A stretch of DNA of 64,000 nt. It comes from Candidatus Poribacteria bacterium (GTDB lineage: Bacteria > Poribacteria > WGA-4E > WGA-3G). Position 1 is the stretch's first letter. Each line of letters opens with the position of its first letter. The notes beneath the pieces are model-generated. The model saw only the letters and a list, made by a program, of their open reading frames with translations, had not been told where the DNA came from and made no database searches. The stretch is from the NCBI GenBank assembly GCA_958295945.1, contig OY282386.1, forward strand, positions 4,334,204-4,398,203. Direction: 5' to 3'. The translations under genes and the position numbers were made by a program. Positions 25,535-33,867 of the stretch are shown in pieces.

Positions 25535-26560
25535 CTACAATCGTCTTCGTATCGTTTCTCTGATGTTTTTTATTCTGTCAAGATTGCATAGAAATGCCAA
25601 CATCATTTTAATCGGAAATGTAATGATGTCTAACAGCAAACAAAAAATGTTAGGTCTAATCCTAACGGATTTGTAGTTGTGTTTTTTCATCAAATCCTTG
25701 TTCAATTGCTGATTTATATATATTTCTGATGAGTTCAGTTTTCCTCCCGGAAGATTATTTGCCCTCCAGCTTCCTGCTCTATTGGGATTGATACCGGTTC
25801 TTGTCGGTTTATCTGCATCTACGGAAGAACCCACTTGCGGCACTTGGAGCATAGACGGTGTATATTCTATGTCTGCAAACTTACATAGATCTTCAACTGT
25901 TTTTTCAGGTGAATCAAGTAGTTGTTCAAAATAGACTGTATGAACTCTATCATGCGCAGTAAATTGATCTGATGTTTTAACAGCAGTATGCCATATCCTA
26001 CTAATTGTAATTGGATGATAGTTAACCCAGTCACGCAATGATTCTAAAAGTGGTAAGTCTGAACCACCCAAGAATCTACGTTTCCATTTCCGTTTTTGAG
26101 ACAACAACACATCTCGCGGGTCACGTATCATGTTTATTATCTTTGCTTGTGGATAAACGTTGAGTATTTCATCAATATAGAACGCATTGCGTGGTGTCTG
26201 ATCACAAGGAATTGATTTACCATTCAAGTTTGCCTCATATTGAAGAAATATTGAAAAAAGATCAGTTGGTGAAATTGGATATTCAACGAAATCAGCACAA
26301 AGTTTTTTCGCGTCTTCCTTGTACTTCTGTGTATCGCCTTGTTTACGATATCCTATTCGTTGAACACAAAGAAGTTTTGAAGCCAATTCAATTGCATCTG
26401 ATTCATTCAAATCTAATGAGTGCGCTGGCGACCATAATTGTCCAAAAAAATGGAGTTCTCCGAAGGTAAACACATCTCTGTGATTTCCCAATATGCGTCC
26501 CATCATTGTTGTTCCACTACGACTATTACCAACAACAAATAGCATTTTTTCAAGATTCAC
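25535..26560 (-). CDS. Sulfotransferase
   Basis: Product of 341 residues. The GTG start at 26560 overlaps the stop of the upstream gene as GTGA, a typical coupled junction. The PAPS loop VVGNSRSGTTMMGRIL is at residues 9-24. The 3'-phosphate motif is AKIINMIRDPRDVLLSQ. A basic C-terminal tail includes a hydrophobic stretch (FCLLLDIITFPIKMMLAFLC), which suggests membrane association. Probable acceptor is the polysaccharide made by this locus; that is inference from the neighbours. Confidence 0.88.
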   Translation of the reverse strand: MNLEKMLFVVGNSRSGTTMMGRILGNHRDVFTFGELHFFGQLWSPAHSLDLNESDAIELASKLLCVQRIGYRKQGDTQKYKEDAKKLCADFVEYPISPTDLFSIFLQYEANLNGKSIPCDQTPRNAFYIDEILNVYPQAKIINMIRDPRDVLLSQKRKWKRRFLGGSDLPLLESLRDWVNYHPITISRIWHTAVKTSDQFTAHDRVHTVYFEQLLDSPEKTVEDLCKFADIEYTPSMLQVPQVGSSVDADKPTRTGINPNRAGSWRANNLPGGKLNSSEIYINQQLNKDLMKKHNYKSVRIRPNIFCLLLDIITFPIKMMLAFLCNLDRIKNIRETIRRRL

Positions 26561-28182
26561 CGACTTACCTCAATAATTCCAAAACTGTTTTTTGGAATTG
26601 ACAGTTTATTCACATTCCCACGCCATTCCTGGATTTCCACCTCAATTTTACCAGATCCTTCCATTTCAGCATTACCACCATTCGTTGCCGATAGTCTATC
26701 ATTTGAAACATGACGGAATACGACTTCTTTCTTTATCTTTTTTCCATCTATTAGTAGGTATGGCATGAGTTCATTTGCAGTGCGATTACTTACCATAAGA
26801 AAAACTGTGTGACTATTCCCAATTGCTTGAATCTGAACACCAGGTATCTGTTTGTTCTCAAAATCTAACTTACCCGTAAGTTGTGGCAAGTTTTCAGTTG
26901 AAACAGAATATTGAGTATCCGATTCTGCAAATACTTCCCCAATTAACTGAAATGAAGAATAAACAGTCCGACGTATAGTGTCCCCGTAATTTGCTTCGGG
27001 TTCTCCACCATATTTCCAAAAGGTCTTTGTATTTACCGGTGTGATCCGTGAAAACACTGGAAATCCTTTTCCAGGGCCTGCTAAGACATGGAAATTTGCA
27101 TGTGTGATTTTTGGATTACTCAGCAATTTTAGAAAAAAGTCTCCAACATACATTGCATGCAGTTGTGTGTTTGCCACACGATTTCCGGGATTGGCTATAT
27201 TCCATTCTGTGATCCACATCTCTTTGTCTGGAAATAACTGTTGATAATAGGACATTGCCTCTTCACACTCATAGTGAATCCAACCGAATAAGTAACGACG
27301 CATTACATCTATTTCAACATTTTTTACCGCTTTGTATGCATACACATGCACGGAAAAAGCATCAAACCAATTTGTTGACGAAGGTGCTGAATAATTTGCG
27401 AGTTGCTGATCCCATTTGCGTTGTACTCTCTTGATTAAGAATCCTTCCTTATGAAATGCTACAGGTGTTGCACTGACAGATACTTTTATATTGGGATTGA
27501 CTCCTTTCATTGCTAATGCATGTTTTTTTGCTTCATTCATATAAATTTCAGCAGTGCTAAATTTCTTTACATAATGTGGTAAGTAGTACTCATTACCAAG
27601 TTCCCAATAATTGATATTGTACCCTTTCTCCATTGAATAACGAACCCATGCAGCACTCTCTTCTGGATTACCTGTCCACAGATTGACTACAACAATAGGT
27701 GTAATATCCAAATCATTACAGAGCTTCATAAAATCGTCAAAAGAGATGATACCATCACGTCGTTCCTCTAATTTTGTAAAATTCGCTTTATTGCGTCTAT
27801 TCAGTTGAGCACTAAGTGTTGAATTCATTTCATCTTGGAGGAACCCTGAAATGTTCCAATGATAAAAATTACCAACTGTGCCACCAGGGAATCTTAATGT
27901 CTTGGGTCGTAATGCTTTCGTCAACGCAACAAAGTCCTCATCAAGATAACCGTAATCACCACTCATCATGTTTGAATTAAATCCGTAGAGTTCTTTCCTT
28001 AGCGGAGTACTTGATTGAGTATCTATTTTTATCTGTAGTGAATTCATAGGATATTCTGGCATATCACGATCAAGAACCATTGTATAAAGTAAAAGACACA
28101 ATAGCAAAATAGCAGCGATAATTATAAGTCTTACTAATTTTGAATTCCATATCCTTTGCATTAGGTTTACAAGAACGTTCAT
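26557..28182 (-). CDS. Membrane-anchored clan GH-A glycoside hydrolase (alpha-L-arabinofuranosidase-like)
   Basis: Product of 541 residues. One N-terminal membrane helix (~17-37) places the enzyme outside the inner membrane. The (beta/alpha)8 domain has LRFPGGTVGNFYHW, then Glu198 in YWELGNEYY as acid/base and Glu326 in MWITEWNIA as nucleophile, with a beta-sandwich C-terminus. This matches GH51/GH79-like retaining enzymes. It overlaps the upstream ligase gene by ATGA and the downstream sulfotransferase by GTGA. That tight coupling suggests a part in making or trimming the polysaccharide rather than feeding on it. Confidence 0.8.
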   Translation of the reverse strand: MNVLVNLMQRIWNSKLVRLIIIAAILLLCLLLYTMVLDRDMPEYPMNSLQIKIDTQSSTPLRKELYGFNSNMMSGDYGYLDEDFVALTKALRPKTLRFPGGTVGNFYHWNISGFLQDEMNSTLSAQLNRRNKANFTKLEERRDGIISFDDFMKLCNDLDITPIVVVNLWTGNPEESAAWVRYSMEKGYNINYWELGNEYYLPHYVKKFSTAEIYMNEAKKHALAMKGVNPNIKVSVSATPVAFHKEGFLIKRVQRKWDQQLANYSAPSSTNWFDAFSVHVYAYKAVKNVEIDVMRRYLFGWIHYECEEAMSYYQQLFPDKEMWITEWNIANPGNRVANTQLHAMYVGDFFLKLLSNPKITHANFHVLAGPGKGFPVFSRITPVNTKTFWKYGGEPEANYGDTIRRTVYSSFQLIGEVFAESDTQYSVSTENLPQLTGKLDFENKQIPGVQIQAIGNSHTVFLMVSNRTANELMPYLLIDGKKIKKEVVFRHVSNDRLSATNGGNAEMEGSGKIEVEIQEWRGNVNKLSIPKNSFGIIEVSR

Positions 28183-29528
28183 AACGTAATCCTTAAAGGT
28201 TTATAAGTTTGAATTGCCGCATCACTCACAAACATTAATGCCGCACACATCCAAAAGTAAAAGCCGTAACCTCTAAATTCAAGAGTTCTATTAAAAAATA
28301 AAAGGAAAACTGTAACAACCACAAGACAAAGCATTACAAATGCCATTTCCTTCGTAAATTTACTAGCCGTATTCTTATATAGACTCAAAGAAGCGGTAAA
28401 AAGCTTGTAAAATATCAACATGAATAATCCTAATCCTAACAATCCATAGAAACACAAGATTGCAACCCAATATACATCCTTAAATCCTTTCTTGCTAAGT
28501 ATCTTTAACAGGAATGATCGTTTACTATTGTTGAGTCTTTCAATTGTTGTGTTTTGATCGGCACCGTATCCCAGTAATGGCTTGTTAGCAATTACAGTCG
28601 GAACATTTCCAATAAGCGCACCGAGACGTTGTTTCTGTGCTACCTTAACATAGGATCCTGAAAAGACACCGGTTATGTTACCTGTAAGTCCAACCTTTGC
28701 CTTCCTTGGATTGACATATTCCAAGTCAAAAGGATTTACAATAACCAATATAACACTAAATACCAATAAAACAATTAGTGATAAACGGAGTGTCTTTTTC
28801 CATCCATATTGAAAGAAATACCAGATAACACATGCGAGCATGGCGGAAAAGGTTGCTGCACGAGAATAAGAACGTGCAATAAACAATAGCAGAATACCGA
28901 TACCGAGGAGATTCATATATTCAAGCTGCTTTATACGAGATAAAAATATAGCGAGTACAACAATCATGAAAACGCCATATATTACCGTATCACCCAATGT
29001 GCCATAAATGCTACCTATCTCTCTTCCAAGTTCAAGCAATCTATATTCTTTTGTAAATCCCGCGACCTCAAGTGTTGATGCCCGCGGTAAGAAGAGATCA
29101 TACAGTGTAGGACCTCCAAGCCATTGAACCACACCAACACCAATCTGAGCAACGCCAATACATAAAATGATCCTTAAGAGTGTATCAATACGATGCTTTG
29201 ATATTGGTGAATTTACTACAAGATAGAACAACACGATATAACGCGCAAGCGGACGAATGTTATAAAGACTTCCGATAAGGGGTGATCGGTTGAGGACCAT
29301 TGAAAGAAAAACAACTATATAGAAACCTATTACAGGTAAATCAATAGGAGTCTTGACAAAAGGTATGCCTCGATAAAGTTTGTGCAGAACAAGTCTACCA
29401 AACGCGGCATAGATTAGGATTTCTCCTAAAAAGCGTAGATATGAATAAACAGAATCACTCACAGGTAGAAACTTCAATACGAACTCTTCAAATGCAAAGT
29501 ATCCTGTGAGAAAATAGATGATAGACAT
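28179..29528 (-). CDS. O-antigen ligase/polymerase-like polytopic membrane protein
   Basis: Product of 449 residues with roughly ten to twelve transmembrane helices. A large periplasmic loop near residues ~260-340 contains GSYVKVAQKQRLGALIGN and KPLLGYGADQN, the kind of loop that is catalytic in the WaaL/Wzy family. It would polymerise or transfer lipid-linked glycan in the periplasm. The ATG is at 29528. The stop overlaps the glycoside hydrolase start by 4 nt. Confidence 0.82.
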   Translation of the reverse strand: MSIIYFLTGYFAFEEFVLKFLPVSDSVYSYLRFLGEILIYAAFGRLVLHKLYRGIPFVKTPIDLPVIGFYIVVFLSMVLNRSPLIGSLYNIRPLARYIVLFYLVVNSPISKHRIDTLLRIILCIGVAQIGVGVVQWLGGPTLYDLFLPRASTLEVAGFTKEYRLLELGREIGSIYGTLGDTVIYGVFMIVVLAIFLSRIKQLEYMNLLGIGILLLFIARSYSRAATFSAMLACVIWYFFQYGWKKTLRLSLIVLLVFSVILVIVNPFDLEYVNPRKAKVGLTGNITGVFSGSYVKVAQKQRLGALIGNVPTVIANKPLLGYGADQNTTIERLNNSKRSFLLKILSKKGFKDVYWVAILCFYGLLGLGLFMLIFYKLFTASLSLYKNTASKFTKEMAFVMLCLVVVTVFLLFFNRTLEFRGYGFYFWMCAALMFVSDAAIQTYKPLRITL

Positions 29529-29545
29529 TTTTTAGATGAGTAAAA

Positions 29546-30442
29546 TCAATTGAGATTTTGCCAATGTGTAAGGTCTTGTTTTATTGAATCTGATAATTTC
29601 TCATTGTATGGATTAAAATACTTACTTAATTCCACAGATGTATTTGAATTTATCTGAGGAGGCGTAAAAGGTCTTTCATTTATGTCTAAGATTGCTTTTC
29701 TAAATTTATACGCCGCTGAATCTGGAACAAGTTTACGGATCGCACGTCTCAAAGGATTCCGAGAAGCAAGGAACTGTGTAAACAGATACCCAAATTTATC
29801 AGAACGTGGCATCGCTGCTTGATTGAATCTCTTACCAACTGTCGGTTCAAATTCTGAGTTAACTCCCATTATGGCGTATATTTGTTGACAAATGGAATTA
29901 GCACCAGTAGTTAAGGCATCTGTCAAATAACAGTGTATCTGTTCTTCTCCAAACATTGAGATGAGATTGTTGATATGTGGATAATATGTGCTGTTAAATT
30001 TGTATAGACATTGCCGCCATTTAAACCAATCTTCCTTAAGACGGGCTTCCTCAGCAGCGAGTGCTTCTTCAAAAGTCTTGATGTTTTCCCAACCCGTACG
30101 TCTTGCCCACCAATATGCGGAGTATGCGCGTGCCACAGGTTCTCGCAGAAGGACAACAAGATGTATCTCAGGATTATGTTCATAAATTCGTTGCATTATC
30201 TCTGGTGAGTGCATGACCATTACATTTTTAGCAATAAGCTTTTTACTCTCTGGACACTGAGAGAAGTATTTAGCAAATGCTGATTCATACCCCCGTTTAT
30301 ATTCATGGTCTTGAAGAAAAAAAGTCATCTCAGGTTGTGGATGCGTATAAATATCAGGATGTTGTGCTAAATAACGCAGCAACGAAGACGTGCCTGACTT
30401 TTGTGTTCCCACAATCATGAGTTGGATTAACTTATTAGCCAA
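29546..30442 (-). CDS. Sulfotransferase (heparan-sulfate-sulfotransferase-like)
   Basis: The start is taken as a TTG at 30442 because AAGGA lies 8 nt upstream. A TTG at 30466 and the ATG at 30418 are alternatives; the latter would cut into the strand before the PAPS loop. The loop is MIVGTQKSGTSSLLRYLAQHP, near the N-terminus, close to the eukaryotic HS sulfotransferase pattern. EIHLVVLLREPVARAYSAYWW gives the 3'-phosphate Arg and Ser. RRTGWENIKTFEEALAAEE follows as in that subgroup. It is the third sulfotransferase of the cluster. Confidence 0.88.
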   Translation of the reverse strand: MANKLIQLMIVGTQKSGTSSLLRYLAQHPDIYTHPQPEMTFFLQDHEYKRGYESAFAKYFSQCPESKKLIAKNVMVMHSPEIMQRIYEHNPEIHLVVLLREPVARAYSAYWWARRTGWENIKTFEEALAAEEARLKEDWFKWRQCLYKFNSTYYPHINNLISMFGEEQIHCYLTDALTTGANSICQQIYAIMGVNSEFEPTVGKRFNQAAMPRSDKFGYLFTQFLASRNPLRRAIRKLVPDSAAYKFRKAILDINERPFTPPQINSNTSVELSKYFNPYNEKLSDSIKQDLTHWQNLN

Positions 30443-30483
30443 AACGAATTTCCTTGAATAAAACAAGACCTCATATCTTTGCG

Positions 30484-31461
30484 TTAAGATAAGGAAGAAA
30501 ATCTCTCCCAGGGCGGCACTTTGCCGATTAATTTTGCAAGGTCACGGACATCGCTTTTGTAGTAATTTATCAATTGGTTTTGTGTATCTTCTGACATGTG
30601 GACGTTCTCAATAGGACGTGTGTTTAATCGAAGATAAAGGGGTTCAATTGTTCGTCTCATCAATCTCAAAGGATTGTGAATTATCGGTTTGTTATGTGTC
30701 CACTGCCGTAAGCGAAACCGAAAATCTCTATATTTTTTGTGAAATTCAGTATTTTTCATCGTTTCGGTTCGATTCGTGACTTTAAACGCGTAATCTTCGT
30801 AAAAATTAGCATCTATTCCAGCAAAGTTGCATAAACCTGTAAGAACTTTTGAAGGGTGTGCAGCAAAGTCTTCATAGAAGAGGATGTAGAGACGATTTGA
30901 CTTGAATCGTTTAAAATATTCCTTCAGATATAAAGCATAACATCCTTGTCTAAGTGCTTGCATGTGCTGTTCATGAATGGGCTTTTCATCTGTGGACGCG
31001 CTGTCCATTTGAAACTGTTCTTCTGCATCAAAAAGCATTTTTACATACACATCAAAACTGATGTCTTGCGGCAATTTTCCGATTTGTTTCGCGAACCGGT
31101 ACCACGAGATTAACCGTGAAATTGGTTCGCGAAAACTAAAGGCTAACTTAGCATGCGGTAAAAATTTCGCAATGCGTTCAAGCGCATGTCGGCAATACAG
31201 ATAATCTGGCGTTGAATCGAGGCGGACTTGATCTCCACAAAGCGGAAATAAAAGATTATATTCCTCTAAATCTCCACTGTATCGATATTTTGAGGGTAGT
31301 GGATAATCACTATGGAGAAAAAATCGTGTTTCTTTATATGTAGCACCACAAATTGTAGGATGGTCTGCAAGATAGGCAAACAAGGACGTAGTAGCTGCCT
31401 TAGTTGTCCCACCTACAATTAGATAACAGTAATCGCTGACTTTTTTAGTAGGAATGCTCAT
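30484..31461 (-). CDS. Sulfotransferase
   Basis: Product of 325 residues from the ATG at 31461, preceded by AGGCGA. A TTG seven codons upstream lacks a ribosome binding site. The PAPS loop is LIVGGTTKAATTSLFAYLADHP, with the fold-typical Lys and Thr-Thr-Ser. AKLAFSFREPISRLISWYRF holds the 3'-phosphate residues. A Cys-poor basic C-terminus follows. Fourth sulfotransferase of the run; each of the four is clearly different in sequence, which suggests different acceptor positions. Confidence 0.88.
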   Translation of the reverse strand: MSIPTKKVSDYCYLIVGGTTKAATTSLFAYLADHPTICGATYKETRFFLHSDYPLPSKYRYSGDLEEYNLLFPLCGDQVRLDSTPDYLYCRHALERIAKFLPHAKLAFSFREPISRLISWYRFAKQIGKLPQDISFDVYVKMLFDAEEQFQMDSASTDEKPIHEQHMQALRQGCYALYLKEYFKRFKSNRLYILFYEDFAAHPSKVLTGLCNFAGIDANFYEDYAFKVTNRTETMKNTEFHKKYRDFRFRLRQWTHNKPIIHNPLRLMRRTIEPLYLRLNTRPIENVHMSEDTQNQLINYYKSDVRDLAKLIGKVPPWERFSSLS

Positions 31462-31514
31462 AAATTCGCCTGCATTTTGCAATCATTTAGGTTCAAGTCA
31501 ACTAAAATCATGCT

Positions 31515-32831
31515 TTAATCTTGTTGTAACAAGACAATTCCAGTTTTGCGAAGTAAGTATGTCAAATTTGCTACAGCGAGAACAGCCGTGCCTGAAGCGG
31601 TTAACGCTACACCAAGAAGTCCCCATGCTTTAACAAATCCATAAGCCAAAGCAAAGTTTAAAACTGCCATCGTTACCATGTTTCTAAAAATGAGACGATA
31701 TGCTTTTTGGGCATAGAGTCCTGCATTCAGTACCGGTATTAAACACGAGAAAACCAAACCTGTGCTGAGCCAGAAGAGTACTTGTGCTATCTGTTGAATT
31801 GATGTGTGATCAAATCTATTTCCCGTATACAAAAGCGAGACTATTTTTGTATGGCTCAAAAGAAGTAGCAATGTTACTGGAACTGAGATGCAAAATGCTG
31901 TTGCTATGTTTCGCTTAAGTGTACGTCTCAATTTGAGTTGATTATCTTCTACATCTTGGGTTGACATATCGGGCAAACCGGTTGTAGCAATACTAATCCC
32001 AATGAGCGTCTGTAATGCAGAGAAAATCCTAAAAGCACATTCATAGAGCGTAACTGCTCCACTTCCAAGTTGTGAGACAAGGGATACTTCAACCAGTAAA
32101 CGATTCGTAACTTGTCGGACAGTGAAACCGAGTGTAGGTAAAGTAACCGTGTTTTTCAAAGAACGCAGCGTGTCCAAAGAGATTTTTTCAAACTGAAACT
32201 GATATCCTGTTCGGGACATTCCGATACACAGCCATCCAAAGTATAAGATAACCCCTCCCGTGTATGCGGCTGCAATCCAGTTTTCCAAGTTCTCTGCGTT
32301 CCATAACAATAGAAAAACAACCGCGGCGGCACCAGGGGGTAGTGCGTTTCGGAGTGCCACTGTTTTAAAATGTTGCCGACTGTTCAGCAACGCCCCGAGT
32401 ACTGTACTACCGCATCCAAAGATAATCAATGGGGCACATAATCGTAACAGTACCGTCGTCTTCTGTGCATCAATGGTTGATGATAATGCCCTCACAATCC
32501 AAGGTGCACAAAGTTCAATTAGGATAAATCCACCTAAGCCAACACAGATCAAAAAATTAAGGAGACTATTTGCAAAACGCTGGTATTCTCTATCTGTCAT
32601 CTCCTTTTCACATGTAATAAAGAGCGGAACAAGACTAAACTTAGCACCTTCCCGAACCACTGTATCGACTAACAACACTACTTTTAATGCGGTAATAAGT
32701 GCGTCTGATGTTATGCCGATATCAAACCGCTTTGGAATCAAGATGGCACGGACAAGCAGGCTCAAACCCATTCCAACAAAGGTAATTACCATTACCCAAA
32801 AGGTATTGTGCCGTAGGAGTTTTTTCACCAT
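31515..32831 (-). CDS. MurJ/Wzx-like polysaccharide or lipid-linked glycan flippase
   Basis: A 438-residue polytopic protein with about 12 predicted helices and the MVF-superfamily look of MurJ. The N-terminus is LLRHNTFWVMVITFVGMGLSLLVRAILIPKRFG-like with the DALITALKVVLLV helix. EGAKFSLVPLF is close to the MurJ GALSSAFVPVF region. Probably flips lipid-linked repeat units across the inner membrane for the ligase/polymerase. Slightly shorter than MurJ (~510), closer to Wzx. Confidence 0.8.
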   Translation of the reverse strand: MVKKLLRHNTFWVMVITFVGMGLSLLVRAILIPKRFDIGITSDALITALKVVLLVDTVVREGAKFSLVPLFITCEKEMTDREYQRFANSLLNFLICVGLGGFILIELCAPWIVRALSSTIDAQKTTVLLRLCAPLIIFGCGSTVLGALLNSRQHFKTVALRNALPPGAAAVVFLLLWNAENLENWIAAAYTGGVILYFGWLCIGMSRTGYQFQFEKISLDTLRSLKNTVTLPTLGFTVRQVTNRLLVEVSLVSQLGSGAVTLYECAFRIFSALQTLIGISIATTGLPDMSTQDVEDNQLKLRRTLKRNIATAFCISVPVTLLLLLSHTKIVSLLYTGNRFDHTSIQQIAQVLFWLSTGLVFSCLIPVLNAGLYAQKAYRLIFRNMVTMAVLNFALAYGFVKAWGLLGVALTASGTAVLAVANLTYLLRKTGIVLLQQD

Positions 32832-32858
32832 GGCGAGCTCAAGTCAGTGCTGGAGAAA

Positions 32859-33854
32859 TTATTTCCAACCTTCAGGTAGGTTTTTGCGAATTTCAATGTC
32901 CTTAAATAAGGTAGAATCCCGTGGTCCAACAGACTTTGCCCACGTCGCCATTCTACCTAAACCTTCTGTAAGTGAAACCTGTGACGACTCCCCGAAAACC
33001 TTGTGAAATTTTTCGTGTGTGCAATAAGCATGTTTCACCTCTTCTCTCTCGCGAAGATGTTTAACGGGGACCTCCTTTTGCATGGCTTTCATGACAAAAT
33101 CTGCTAATTCATTGACAGAAACATGTTTATCCGAACCAACGTTAAAAACTTCACATGAGGTTTCCGGTATATCTACGCAGCGCGCGATATGCGGTGCGAC
33201 ATCTGCGATATGTGTAAAGGCACGTGTCTGTTCTCCATCTCCAAAGATGATTAAAGGTTCATCCTGCATAATTTTATTCATGAAGATGCCGATAACATTT
33301 CGGTACTTATCACTAATATTCTGAAGTTCACCGTATACATTGTGTGGCCGGAAAATGGTGTAATCCAAGTCAAAGAGGCGTTTAGAAACGACCAATTCTT
33401 GTTCCACAGCATATTTAGCAATACCGTAGGAATCCTCAGGCATCGGAGTAAGTGCTTCGTGCATTGGAAGTTGGTTTGCACCATAAACCGCGATGGAAGA
33501 GGTGAACACAAAACGTTTAATATTATAGTTAACAGCAGCGTTTATCAGGTTGACACTACCGATAAGGTTATTTTGATAGTTAAATCGTTTGATGAAGTGG
33601 CTCAATCCTTCTGCTGCATACGCCGCAAGATGATAGATATAGTTAAATTTATACTGCTCACAGAGTTGGTTTATTAGTGGAAAATCAAGTATACTACCAT
33701 CGACGAATGTTGCTTTTGGGTTGACATTTTCGTAAAATCCACCACTCAGGTCATCAAGTACAACCACTTGATGATTGTCATCGCGAAGTAACTCATTAAC
33801 GAGGTGGGCACCCATAAAACCAGCTCCACCTGTAACCAATGCGGTTTTTTTCAT
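32859..33854 (-). CDS. NAD-dependent nucleotide-sugar epimerase/dehydratase
   Basis: A 331-residue extended SDR. The NAD loop is TGGAGFMG (8-15) and the catalytic pair Tyr143-x-x-x-Lys147 (DSYGIAKY) follows FTSSIAVYG. GDGEQTRAFTHIADVAP and EVFNVGSDKHVSVNELA are the substrate-binding motifs of UDP-glucose 4-epimerase-like enzymes. AAGGA lies just before the ATG at 33854. It likely supplies a nucleotide sugar to the local glycosyltransferases; which epimer is not determinable. Confidence 0.9.
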   Translation of the reverse strand: MKKTALVTGGAGFMGAHLVNELLRDDNHQVVVLDDLSGGFYENVNPKATFVDGSILDFPLINQLCEQYKFNYIYHLAAYAAEGLSHFIKRFNYQNNLIGSVNLINAAVNYNIKRFVFTSSIAVYGANQLPMHEALTPMPEDSYGIAKYAVEQELVVSKRLFDLDYTIFRPHNVYGELQNISDKYRNVIGIFMNKIMQDEPLIIFGDGEQTRAFTHIADVAPHIARCVDIPETSCEVFNVGSDKHVSVNELADFVMKAMQKEVPVKHLREREEVKHAYCTHEKFHKVFGESSQVSLTEGLGRMATWAKSVGPRDSTLFKDIEIRKNLPEGWK

Positions 33855-33867
33855 ATTCCTTGCCTTT

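Noticed and set aside
32260..33006. 248-codon + strand frame
   Set aside because: Antisense shadow of the flippase and epimerase genes, low complexity in Ser/Lys/Thr and no recognisable domain.
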